Shown in pieces: positions 22,219 through 33,663 of a stretch of 64,000 nt of DNA. The stretch lies in contig JAPEIS010000018.1 in NCBI GenBank assembly GCA_029531795.1, positions 186,001 to 250,000 on the forward strand, in the 5' to 3' direction. The notes under the pieces were generated by a model. That model was given only the letters and a program-made list of their open reading frames with translations. It was not told where the DNA came from and did not search any database. Source of the stretch: Sclerotinia nivalis (taxonomy: Eukaryota; Ascomycota; Leotiomycetes; Helotiales; Sclerotiniaceae). The translations under genes were made by a program, and so were the position numbers. Within the stretch, counting starts at the first letter, position 1; the number at the start of each line of letters is the position of its first letter.

Positions 22219-23850
22219 ATGAAAATTTTCAAGAGCATCATAGCCTTCATGGTCAGCATGGCTGTCATTGTCGAAGGCCAATCGCAAAACTCCACAGAAC
22301 TCCTGGCGGCTACCTCAGCTGCGTACCCAAAATGTGCGGTAAGTTTGAACATTCAACTCTGCTTGATTATATTATTGACAAGACTTCAGCTCGTATGTAC
22401 GGCTGAGATTCTTCCTACCTCCGGATGTTTACCTACAGATGTTGAATGTATATGTAACAATACTGCACTCCAAAACAACGTTACAGTGTGTGCGCAAAAA
22501 ACTTGCACCGTTCCTGAGCTTCTCAGTAAGTGACATCGATCGTGGTATTTTGCTGGTGCATGATGAACTGACTTTTTACAGCCACAAAGAATGTTACGGA
22601 TACTTTATGCGGCGTTCCAGTGCGCGATAAAACTCTGACAGCAGAGCTCGTTGGTCTGATCGGCGGTAGTTTAGCAGTAATATTTTACTTTTTCCGGTGT
22701 TTGACGACTGCATTACGATTACGAGCATGGGAGTCGGAGGATTGGGCTTTACTTGCCACAGTGGTAAGGTCTAGTGCATCTTCCTCTTAGTACATTACTA
22801 ATCTCAATTAGATACTCATGATTCCCACTATACCTATCTCAGTTATCTGTAAGTTTCATCGACATAAGTTCCATCATAAAGTTTGAATGCATACTAACCG
22901 ACTAATCAGTGGCGGATCTTGGCCTCGGCAAAGATATATGGACATTACCACCTCAAAACATAACAGATATCCTAAAAGTTCGTGGCGTCAAGTTGTTAAT
23001 TTTTTCCCCAGACTAATACTTTCTAGTTTTACTACGTCAGCGAAGTTATGTACAACGCAGCAATAGCAACAATCAAGATATCTTTCTGCCTAATGTACAT
23101 CCGACTATTCCCCTTTACGCCTTATGTATACTGGGTCTATGGAACACTAGCACTTTGCGTCGGTTATGGGATTAGTTTCACGGTGGCAACTATTTTCCAA
23201 TGTACGCCTGTTAGTTATGCATGGTACCAATGGGATAAATTACACGAAGGTTTTTGCAGCAATTTTCATCTCCAAGTCTTGATGAATGCAGCGTTCAACG
23301 TCGCACTGGATATATTAATCATTGCGTTGCCGGTATGGAATGTAAGTCAATTGATGATGGGCTGGCAAAAGAAAATCACGGTTATTTGCATGTTTTCTTT
23401 GGGATTATTGTGAGGTTTTCCCCCTCAATTTGTAGCCCAATGCTAATTCTAGCGATAGTGTCACGGCAGTCAGTATCACACGCCTCGCAAATATCGGGGA
23501 ATTCTCCAACACCCAAAACATCACCTGTAAGAATCCTTCCAGAAATCGTTTTTCGCATCAACTAATCAAAAACAGGGGATTACGTCCCAGTAGGATATTT
23601 CAGTTTAATGGAACTCTATGTTGGGATCATCATTGCATGTATTCCAGCACTACGACCTCTTGCGCATAAGACTATGATAGTGTTCAATTCGATTACCGGC
23701 AGTTCTGGTTTATCGCATTCGCAAGCCAAATCACCGTGGTCTAGTGATGAAGATAGATTTCCGAAGAAAAGAATTATTAGGGATATGGATGAGTCGATTC
23801 TTAAGGAGACTGTGGTGACGGTGGTGGATTTTAATAAGAGTCTTGTTTGA
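22219..23850 (+). CDS. CFEM-domain PTH11-type G-protein-coupled receptor
   Basis: Eight exons (22219..22338, 22390..22525, 22582..22763, 22812..22848, 22910..22977, 23027..23409, 23453..23526, 23576..23850) give 424 aa. A signal peptide (IIAFMVSMAVIVEG) is followed by a CFEM domain with eight cysteines (PKCA, VCTA, SGCL, ECIC, VCAQ, TCTV, TLCG). Seven membrane segments follow, including GSLAVIFYFFRCLTTALRL, VYGTLALCVGYGISFTVA and ELYVGIIIACIPALRPL. The class is known from Magnaporthe PTH11, a surface sensor needed for appressorium formation. By family, the role is perception of surface or host cues through G proteins. The C-terminal tail is short, cytosolic and Ser/Lys-rich. Every splice junction is phase-consistent. 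Confidence 0.9.
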
Positions 23851-25721
23851 GGACTAAGTGGACGGAATTATTGATGAGAGTGATGATGGTTATGATGGTT
23901 ATGGGGCGTTATACGAAATATCTCTTGTGTGCAATATGCGGACTAGAACCTTACCAAATCGATAGATTTTATAGCACGATAATTAGAGTTTCAAAGTTAC
24001 ATGGATTACATGGATTACAGATTTCATTGTGTGTTTTTTGGAGAGCAATATCTCCAGATTTATCTGTTGTGTATTTCTTATACAAGTTAAATTTAAACGA
24101 ACATCTCCGAGAAAATAGTAGCTACTCACTGCACCAATATTGGCCGTCGTTTAAGTGCAGAAACGCAGCATCTTTTTTTTTTGATTACAAGTACAATGGG
24201 AGTAGGACGTCCAGTAAGTAGGAGGAACCTCCATCAAATACTATGGATAAACTCCCCCACAGTCCGAAAATGCTGTCACGGGGGAGATTGTACATCCCAA
24301 TTAATATTTTTTCACACCCCGGCTTTAACATCAAATAATAGATCATAAATAACTCATTTAGTTAAATTATCCCTGAAGTTAATTTTAATATCGCAATAAA
24401 CCATAGAGCAAAAACATAAGTATCAGAATATTCTTCCAAGAGCTGGGGGAGTAATATTTCATCGTTTATAATTCAGCACCATTATATAATTCTTAAATTA
24501 CCGGAATCTTCTATCGATAGTAGTATACGACGAAGCTTATAGAAAGCTAGTTGGGTTGGTCAGTTAGAGTATTAGATAATCAATATTATACTATGTAACG
24601 AGGAGCTTCGGGTCGTATATAGGAATATTAGATTTATCTAAGCTTATAAAATTACCGCGAGATTGTATGGGATTTCCAATTGGACGTTGAATTGTTAGCT
24701 AGTTTTTATCATTTTGAGGTAATTATATTTTAGATTGTGGTAATAGATACATTTCTTGTCCAAATCATTAGTATCGTACTATGTGTTGGTGAGTAAGTTT
24801 GTTAGATGTTAGATGTAAGATGATTAAGCATCGCTTATCCTGCCCCCCGTCCCCTTAACTAACCACCACTTCCCTAAACATCACGCACAAAAATCACAAC
24901 AATCACAAATTAGCGAGATTTAACGATGAGAAGATTTATGTATTTCTATTTCTACTGTATTTGTCTAATTCCATAAAACATTGCCTAGCATTGAAAGTTG
25001 AAGTGAAGTTAGAATTCCCATCTTTACTAGCAATTACAATTACCCCATTCCATTCCAATCCCAATCCTACTCCTATTCATGGATCCCCCTAGACAAATAC
25101 AGAAATGGAAATATCATCCTCATCAAATTTGGGAAAACCATGCGGATTTTTTGTGTTGGGTGTTAGATCCCAGATTTCGATTTCCAACCTCAACTCCAAC
25201 CCTGCCTATGTTACCGATTCGGGTATGTTGGAATGAAGAAGTAAAGGGTGTCTAACATCCAGCCATAAATAAAAATGTAGAGGAACGAGATCTAAAAGCG
25301 AAGACCAAAGATGTAAAGAGTGAATGCGTATAGAGACCGCCGTCAAAGCCATACGATGAATAATAGATTCCGAGAAAAGTATCGAAATCGGATTGAATAA
25401 TGAGATGGTGATGAATGTGATCGAGTGCTCGTTAAGACGAGATGATGATGGAAAGATAGAATGATATATCGGGCGAGTAGGTTGGTCGAAGAAGTTGAGT
25501 TGAGAGATAAATCATCCGGCTGAGATGGGAGTATGGGAGGAGAAATGTGTGGATTGTCCGATTTGCGGTGGAAAAATGAGGGTACATCGTACGATGATTC
25601 GAAATCGGATATTGAGGGATAGATTGTATGAGTAAAGGTCGAAAAATTAGGGTGGGGTCGGAGTGGATGAAGAGTTGTCGAGGAGGAAAACCAGATGTGA
25701 TGATGGCAAAACAACTCCTTG
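23851..25721. other. AT-rich spacer, no gene recognised
   Basis: 1.9 kb without a supported gene. It is very AT-rich at 24290-24790, with scattered TTAGAT and TATAAT strings, and could be an old mutated repeat. ORFs at 23847-24221 and 25343-25840 have no family resemblance; the second partly overlaps the 3' end of the minus-strand gene that stops at 25722. Confidence 0.4.
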
Positions 25722-26299
25722 CTAGGCATCAACAGTAGGCGCAGTAACACGCCTGCCATCTTGTAAATGAACAAAGCGTAACACATGTTCATCATCCCCG
25801 TTAACCAATTCACAATACTTATCTGTGTATATGTGGACATCCCATGGTTCAGTGCGCTTTGGCGGGTCTTCGAAAAGCCCGGCGGTTTTTGGCCTGCCGC
25901 ATCCTTCTGTGTGCCCGAGGCCCCAAGGGCCAGGTTCTTTGAAATCTACGGGGCTGGTGCAATATTCCGCACCGGCTTCATTGACATGATCGCACTACAT
26001 TAATTATGTTAGATACATGTTGTTGAGCGAGGTAGGGGGCAACAAACCAATTGGTGCATACGAGGGAAAGGGTACGGCAATTTGCATTGCCATTGTCCTG
26101 GAGTACTATCTGGCTCCTGTGTAGCTTCTTGAGTTGTATTATCTTGATTGGCATCTTGGCCTTGAGCTGCTTCCCCTTGATTTTCAGCCTGGCCTTGACC
26201 ATTGCCAGCCGCAAACCTTTGTACACCCTGGTGAATGTCCTGATCAACCTGGTGCCCAATTATATCCGTACGGTCAAAAGGACCTGGGGGCTGCTTCAT
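25722..26299 (-). CDS. Uncharacterised two-exon protein, cysteine-containing C-terminal half
   Basis: Exons 26299..26048 and 25994..25722 give 174 aa through a 53-nt intron (donor GTTTGT, branch CTAAC, acceptor TAG) in phase 0. The N-terminal half is polar and Gln/Asn/Gly-rich (AGNGQGQAENQGEAAQGQDA). After CKLPYPFPRMHQL the splice continues with CDHVNEAGAEYC, then EPGPWGLGHTEGCGRP, EPWDVHIYTDKYCEL, and ends VTAPTVDA. Exon 2 is stop-free only in this frame and its residue choice is protein-like. No family recognised. The frame stays open for about 40 codons upstream of the ATG, with hydrophobic content, so an undetected 5' exon is possible. Confidence 0.6.
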
Positions 26300-26639
26300 G
26301 ATGTACAGAATACCCTTAAATACCCTAACTCCCAGCGTAATAATTCGCGAAAGAAGTACGTCAAAGATCGCAAAGACTGCGTAAAGTTCGTAAAGTGCGC
26401 AGGAATATCGAAGAACAAGAAGAAATTTATCGGAAACCCGTGTGTTATTGTATTATCGAAGAATTATCAAAGATTTGTCGCCTTGTCTGTAGCTCTATTG
26501 ATCGAAGCTGTTTGAGACCGAGAAAAAAAAAGGTCGAGTAGAGGGGGGCAATCGAAGCTATTTGTACACATTTTCATGGTGCTACGAGCTCTGTAAATGC
26601 ATATTTAATGAGTGTAAAAGATGGTATTTGTGTGCGTGG

Positions 26640-27480
26640 ATATTTATTTCAGGCTCTTGATGATTGTTCCCTCGTGCGAACAACGTGGTTTGGGTACTCG
26701 TGTATGACTTTTCTATCAATATAATTAACAATCATTCCAAACTTTTGGTGACGGCACCTTCTACCGAAAACATGGTTGAGGACTCATGGATGCTATGAGC
26801 CATTTCCTTTTGCGATGAGTGTCATTCCAGACTCTCGATAATTGTATCTTACACCAAAAATGTAATCCGAAAAAATCATTTCAGACTTTCAATGATAATA
26901 CCTCGTACCAAAAACAGTGATTCGAAAAACCATTTAGACTTTCGATAACTGTTCTTCGTACCAAAAATGTAATTCGGGGAGTCATTCCAGTTTTCGAATA
27001 TCTCGTACCAAAACTATGATTCGGGGAATTCATTTTTCAGACTTTCGATGACGGCACCTTATACCAAAAACGTGGTTTGGGACTCGTATATAATATTTCG
27101 TATCAAAAAAATGATTCGAAAAATCATTTCAAACCCTTTGATTACTATTCCTTATATCAAAGCCATGACTCGAATTTTCATTTCAGACTTTCGATGATTG
27201 TTCCCTCGCGCGAAAAAATACGGTTGGTGATTCATATATACTATTCTGAGCCAGTTTCCTTTGATATGAATGTCATTTCAGGTTCTCGATGACAACACCT
27301 CATACCAAAAAGAAATGACTAAAATGACTCGAAAAACCATTTCACCCCCTTAATACCTACTCCCCAAATCAAAACTACCGAGTACAGACTCATAAATTCA
27401 TATCCCTACGACTATTCACACCAAAACATACAATAATCATTTTACACCCTCGACAATTATTCCTTAAGCCAGAACTACAG
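26640..27480. repeat. Degenerate minisatellite, unit about 50-60 bp
   Basis: A run of imperfect direct repeats. Each unit carries, in order, TTTCAGACTTTCGATGA, a CCTCGTACCAAAAA-like block and GATTCGAAAAATCA. About a dozen copies can be traced, the clearest at 26820-27200; the array fades into unrelated AT-rich sequence near 27480. ORFs crossing it are by-products of the repeat. Confidence 0.75.
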
Positions 27481-28043
27481 GCTTATGGATTCATATATCT
27501 CAAAAATCATATATCCCAAAATCATTCATACCAACATATACAAATCATACACCCCCGATACCAACTGCCCAAACCAAAACTCTTTGAAAATTATAAAGAT
27601 CCATACGCTCCGATTCGCAAACATAATAATATTCATTCACTTCACTTCACTTCACTTCACATCAAAACAAATCAAAACAAAAAAGAATATTCCCACATTT
27701 CACAAATACATCAATAGTACAGTACAAGTCCCACTAACGCGTATGGTATATAGCAAAACTACCTCGATGAACCATAAGAGATATAACCATTTCTCATATT
27801 TCCCTTTCTCGCTTCCCCGTTTTCACAATTCGACGCCTGGATTTCCTGATATCAATACGCCAATTTCATGTCTTTCCAATTCCATGCCCAGAAGTACTCC
27901 ACCACTTGTAGCCGTGTGCCCACACTTAAAACCAAAATACGGACTAAAAGAGTGTGTTGGGCTCTTAAACGAGTGTAGGTCTCTCTTCACCTACCCCGTA
28001 TAGCCCAGCTTGACGTCTCCACTTGGGATGGGTAACATTTCCG
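27481..28043. other. Spacer 3' of OPI1
   Basis: AT-rich, with a five-copy TTCAC microsatellite at 27637-27661. It probably contains the OPI1 3' UTR. An ORF at 27485-28003 has no family resemblance and grows out of the minisatellite edge. Confidence 0.45.
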
Positions 28044-29736
28044 TCATTTTTTTTCACTTCCATCATTCATCATCTTTTCATCCCGTGGAGTAGCGGCTTC
28101 CTTCTCTTCCCGCTTCTTTCGACCTAACTTCTCGCACCATTCTTCCGCACTAACAATTGTTCCGTCTAAAACTCCTGATACCTGAGTCATCATATCCAAA
28201 CCTTCTTTCGCCAATACCATAACCCTCTGTGCACCTTCCTTGGCCTCACTATCTCCATCCCGATGGCTTCTATTCTCGCCATTTGAGACGGAATTTGCAA
28301 TTTGAAATCGTCGAGGTAAGGATGTTAAGTGCCTACGCACAAGATCTCTTGCATTTTCAGGTAGAGCACCGCCAGCATATTTCGAGACGATATCCACCAC
28401 TTCTTTTAGGGTCTTCAAAACGTCCTTGTTTAATTGTGCAATTTTTGCAGTCAAGGCTGAGCGTTGGTCATCTGTGTGAAGTACCACTTGTCTTTGATCA
28501 TTATCAGTTCCTTTGTCGGAATAAGGGGTGTCAGCAATGGTGCCAGAATTATCGTATTGCTCCAAAACTGATTTCAATGCCACAATGAGTTTTCCTATGT
28601 GCTCATTTGCCCAACGAATCCAACTAAGACAATATTTCAGACTTCGGAGCGACTCTTCTGACATGGCGACACTGAGTCCTGAAGTCGAGAGGACAAGACG
28701 GGATTGCCATGAGCTACCAGGTGATGCGGATTCATCAGATCTCCGGTTCGATGGTATCAAGGCTTGTTGTGTAGCTTCGTAGCTAGGACTGCGCTGATCA
28801 TCATATGCAGGAAGGCTATCCGTTGTCGATACCTGACTGGGGCGACGACGGCGCTGTTGATCAAATTGTATCTCGAACTGCATGGGCTGACCTTCGAGGT
28901 CGGATGGAGAAGAAGTATTGACCTTTCGACGTTTATGAGAAGGGGAATCGGATTCCGTGTCGGAAGGTCCATGATGACTTGGTCGACGACCACCAAGGAA
29001 CCAACGTACACCCCCTTCAACTCCAGTAATACGATTAACGGAATTAATTGTATTGACCACTGGAGTGATCCTTCTTTCAACATATTCTGCGCTAGATTTG
29101 AAACGAGGACTATAATTCTTGGAAGCCGAATATGCGGATAAAGAACCACCTATCGCGTTACCAATGAACGGGTGGGATGTGGTGAGAAGCGAGAGGAGGG
29201 GTTCTGGTTGTGTAGAACCACCTTGTCTAAATCGAGGCGAATTCGAAGCGGCATTGTTATGGTGATGAGGGGGAGACTGTATGAAATCTGCTAATGAAAT
29301 TAATATAAGATTTCGAAAAGTCTTCAAAAAACGTACCGGCACGAAGATCTCCTAATGCTTCAGCAGCAAGTCGCACATCCGGATCGTCTATAGATAGCAC
29401 ACTCCCTCCCCGCCTTGCTCTATTATCTGATAAATCTAAGTCCATAGCGTTCGGCGAATCTGTACTTCTTCTGGTTGTTGTTTTAGGCGATAGCTGTGAG
29501 GGACCTGGTTGATAATATGCGGTTAAAGGATTCGAAGACGGCCATGTTGATTGTACTTCTGAAACTGGTTCTTGCCGATATTTCGGTTCTACAGACAGAG
29601 GAGGTAATGGGGGTAGAACTCGCTCATGATGAATCGGTGGTGGTTCCGCGGTAGGTATAGAAGGTAAATTCAAGGATTGAGGGTCGTGAGATGCGTAGGA
29701 TGGGGGGGATTCCCCTAACATGTGATTGTGCTCCAT
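28044..29736 (-). CDS. OPI1: Opi1-family transcriptional regulator (CCG-8-like)
   Basis: Two exons, 29736..29337 and 29287..28044, give 547 aa. The conserved Opi1 region includes DPDVRLAAEALGDLRADFIQ at the N-terminal third and, later, EESLRSLKYCLSWIRWANEHIGKLI. In yeast Opi1 represses phospholipid (INO) genes and is tethered at the ER by phosphatidic acid; the Neurospora homologue is clock-controlled gene 8. A Pro/Ser-rich N-terminus, a basic SHKRRKVN segment (likely NLS) and a charged C-terminus (KLGRKKREEKEAA) are visible. The start MEHNHMLGESPPSYAS was chosen as the first ATG giving the PPSYASH motif common in the family; an upstream in-frame segment to 29805 is less protein-like. Confidence 0.88.
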
Positions 29737-31289
29737 TTTGATATCAAACGCCGACGATCGTGCGAAAATTGTTGCAAATTTATCGTGAGTGATAAAATTA
29801 GACAATTAATACTTGGCACATGTGTACTGCTGAAATAATGCTGTTCCTAGAGGTTTCAAAAGGGTTGTACTTGTTGAGTTGATGAGTATTCGATCGGGGG
29901 ATTTTTTGCTTGTGATACGATAAGATGGGTGATTTTCAAATGTTGCAAATGAGGATTTTGTTTAAAGCAAACAAAACAAATTGACTCTTCGAAATATAAA
30001 AAAGACTCCAGAATCAGTTGAAATGTATTTCTCTTCTTTTTTTTTTTCCTTTCCTTCCTCTTAATTTTGAGTTGTATATGTATGGTCGTAAATTCACATG
30101 GCGCAAACAATTGAAGGATCGGAAGTATACAATCGTAGAAAAAGCATTCACATGTGACCATCTTGATTGCTTTTGGCTGGTTCGGTAAAAACAAACGCAT
30201 CATCGTGTCCGAATCAATTTTGATGCGTAGCTAGCTTTATGACAAATGAAATTTTGATGCCGATGCTGATTGCTGATGATTTTGAAGAATTGGGTCAAAC
30301 GTTGGTTGAATGATATTTCTGATATGTTCATAAAGATGTTTAGTATTAAAAATAAATAAGTTATCGTCGACTCCATGATACCGTATTCCGCAAATTATTT
30401 ATGTCGCATCTCCTTCCACATGTCACATCAAATCCTCATAGGGAAGTATCAATAACTTCAAGCACATCTGAGTAAACGATTGAACTTGATTGAATGATTT
30501 TCTATCGTGCAGTGACATAAATCACCACTTCCCTCCAAATTTGTACGCATGGCCCCCTCTGGCAACACCAAGACAAGTACCAATAACTTCAAGCAAAAGA
30601 AGATATTATTCTGAGCAAACAATTGACGATGATTGAAGCCCGTCGCAATGGCTTTCGATTTTTCTGCGTGGAGCAGCATAAACCAACCACTTCTCTCCAA
30701 AAAAAAAATTCATATGTATGGTCCCTCTGACGCCGCCCAGGCAACCTGTTGTCAAAAAGACAATGCCCGGCCAGCTCTTATGGTACCTTTGATATCCGTC
30801 TCCGCGCCGCGAAATCGCTAACTGCATCAATGGGAAACAAGATAAGTATTGACAGAATGTCAATACAAGTTATATTTATGTGATTGAGTTGCACTGTCTA
30901 AAAGGGCGCGTTGGAGAAAAAAGAAGAAATTTTTCTTGAAGGAAGAAAATATTTAAGGTGGGAAGATTCTGCCGCTTTGAAGCTAGTATGTTTTAAGCTT
31001 AGTCGATCTCCTTGGTAAGAATACCAAGTTGACCGCCGAGATTTCACTAGTCTGGGACCTGGGAAATATTGGTGATCTATCAGTTTGAAGGGGGAAGCTT
31101 GAACGTGGGGCTATTATTCAACTGAACACACCTCCAAGGTAACTCAATTCCAATTCGAAATATCAAGAGGAATTCTTTGCGAAATTTACGAATGATACAA
31201 ATTCTTTGAAGATATACTACTTTGCCAACTTGGCAGACTTTCTATTATCGATATTATCATCTCTTTCCTTTCTTTGATTACCTGGCAAT
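29737..31289. other. Divergent OPI1/APM1 spacer with an ancient duplication
   Basis: Both genes start at its edges, so promoters lie at each end. A diverged direct duplication occupies 30446-30750 (separate entry). A pyrimidine tract (CTTCTTTTTTTTTTTCC type) lies near 30031-30060. No gene was seen. Confidence 0.5.
30446..30750 (+). repeat. Diverged tandem duplication, two copies
   Basis: Copy 1 (30446-30575) and copy 2 (30577-30750) share, in the same order, GTATCAATAACTTCAAGCA, TGATTGAA, TTTTCT, GTGCAGTGACATAAA versus GTGGAGCAGCATAAA, CCACTTCCCTCC versus CCACTTCTCTCC, ATGG-CCCTCT and GGCAAC. The second copy has small insertions. No ORF is conserved between copies. Confidence 0.65.
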
Positions 31290-32931
31290 ATGGCATCTGC
31301 TGTCTTCTTTCTCGATTTGAAGGGCAAGGTATATTACTTTCTATGGTGATATGACTTCTAAAATGTTGACACAATACTGCAGACTCTTCTCGCTCGAAAT
31401 TATAGAGGAGATATTCCTATGTCTGCCGTTGAAAAGTTCCCAATACTTTTAAGTGAAGCAGAAGAAGAGAGTTCCGCAGTCCCACCATGTTTCTCAGATG
31501 AAGGAATAAATGTATATCCTCACTCCTATCTATCTGCGATCGCAATTTCTGACTTATCCAAAGTATCTATATATTCGTCATAACAATCTCTACCTCCTAG
31601 CCCTCACCAAACGCAACACAAATGCCGCCGAGATCCTCCTTTTCTTACACAAAATAGTCGAAGTCTTCACCGAATACTTCAAAGAACTTGAAGAAGAATC
31701 CATTCGAGACAACTTCGTCATCATTTATGAACTTCTGGACGAAATGATGGACTTTGGATATCCACAAACCACGGAATCGAAAATCCTTCAAGAATACATC
31801 ACACAAGAATCACATAAATTAGAGATCCAAGCCCGTCCACCTATAGCCGTTACAAATGCAGTATCATGGAGATCAGAAGGAATTCGGTACAGGAAAAATG
31901 AGGTTTTCCTTGACGTTGTCGAATCACTTAATTTACTCGTATCATCGAATGGAAATGTTCTGCGGTCCGAGATTCTAGGTGCCATAAAGATGAAATGTTA
32001 TCTGTCCGGTATGCCTGAATTGCGATTAGGTCTCAACGATAAAGTAATGTTTGAAACTACTGGACGCGCGACACGGGGGAAGGCCATCGAAATGGAGGAT
32101 GTAAAATTCCATCAATGTGTCCGTCTTTCACGCTTCGAAAACGATAGAACTATCTCCTTCATTCCACCCGATGGAGAATTCGAATTGATGTCTTACCGTC
32201 TAAATACTCAAGTCAAACCATTGATCTGGGTTGAATGTATCGTGGAATCGCATTCTGGATCAAGAATCGAATACATGCTGAAAGCCAAAGCGCAATTCAA
32301 ACGTCGCAGTACGGCTAACAATGTCGAAATTACAGTTCCAGTTCCAGAAGATGCCGATTCACCACGTTTCCGCACAAATATTGGGTCTGTACACTATGCA
32401 CCAGAAAAATCGGCGATAGTATGGAAGATCAAACAATTCGGAGGCAGTAAGGAATTCCTTATGAGAGCAGAGTTAGGATTACCGAGTGTGAAGGGTGATG
32501 ATGAACATGGAGGTGGAATGACAGGAGGATTCGGTGGAAGTATGGGTGGTGTTGGAGGTAAAGGGGCAAAGAGGCCAATCAGTGTGAAATTTGAGATCCC
32601 ATATTTTACAACAAGTGGTATTCAAGTTAGGTATTTGAAGATTATCGAGCCAAAGGTTAGTTTCCTCTTCAAAGTACACTTCCATCATGCTCCTCGCTAA
32701 CACCTTCAATAGTTACAATATCCATCCCTCCCTTGGGTTCGCTACATTACCCAATCAGGAGATATAGCGGTCCGACTTCCAGACGTGAGTTGAGATCACT
32801 GAGATCATCTTGGCTTCAATACATTCACACACGCAAACATATTTCTCTAGGGATGGAAAAATATAGATAGATTGGGAAGGGGGGAGGAGCGTAGCAATTC
32901 TGCATTAACAGGCGCTAGTGTTAAAGTCTAG
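31290..32931 (+). CDS. APM1: AP-1 clathrin adaptor medium subunit mu1
   Basis: Medium chain of the AP-1 complex that sorts cargo between trans-Golgi and endosomes. Exons 31290..31328, 31383..31511, 31564..32655, 32713..32784 and 32851..32931 give 470 aa. The N-terminal longin-like domain starts MASAVFFLDLKGK, and GINYLYIRHNNLYLLALTKRN is diagnostic. The mu-homology domain begins near WRSEGIRYRKNEVFLDVVE and includes GMPELRLGLNDK, FIPPDGEFELMSYRL and WVRYITQSGDIAVRLPD. A Gly-rich loop (GGGMTGGFGGSMGG) interrupts the mu domain, common in fungal orthologues. The last exon adds about 26 residues beyond RLPD. Confidence 0.94.
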
Positions 32932-33663
32932 GGGTCGACTTATTTTTGATGAGATAAATACTACATTTTACGACCATGTTTTGGCCGTTTCTAATTTGAG
33001 ATTGTTCGCGGGGTTGTTTCTTTATGGAGTGATTTTTACCTCGCAGTGTTTCTCTCAATTGTTCCGTTGTGTAAAGACAGGAGGAGACGCACACCTATGC
33101 AATTTCGCACATAAACCGTGACAAGTTGGCGAAAATATCTACATCCCGTTTCTACTCAAAATATATACTTTATCCTTCAGTTTCCATCTCAAGTGAGATG
33201 GAGATATGAAGTATCTATGATTCTGTATCGAAGTCGAATAGAATATGATTATTGACACTTGGCTCTTGAAATTAAATCCATACACAACAATACCATTACC
33301 CTCATAGGTCAAATTTATTTCAAACATCGTCGATCATGCTTTGGCTCTGGTAAATAAAATGTCTTTGCAACTTATTTCTATAGTCCTCGAGACTCGACTA
33401 TTCGAGTACAATCGAAGTCTCCAAATCTAATGTATATGCAGTGGAACATAGGATCAACATGTTTTCGACGATCCAGCCAGAACTGTCGACCAACAGCTTT
33501 TTCCCGGTAAAATCATAGTGGGTCTTTAATAATCCTTTGTATCAAGGTTTTACAATACTAGATAATAGACAATAGCCACAAACCCATTCATTCACTCATT
33601 CACTCATTCACTCATTCATCCCATCTCCTCCACAAAACCACCCTCTCAAACCATCAACACATC
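32932..33663. other. Spacer with an 8-bp microsatellite
   Basis: 732 bases. A tandem ATTCACTC run lies at about 33588-33617, just upstream of the next gene. No RNA gene or supported ORF. Confidence 0.5.

Noticed and set aside
26051..26515. 154-codon plus ORF with a hydrophobic segment
   Set aside because: It is antisense to the spliced minus-strand gene 25722..26299 and its open upstream frame; the hydrophobic stretch mirrors Gln/Ala/Gly-rich codons on the other strand.
27485..28003. 172-codon plus ORF
   Set aside because: It begins at the decaying end of the minisatellite and is rich in Ile/Asn/Lys/Tyr/His as expected from AT-rich DNA; no family resemblance.
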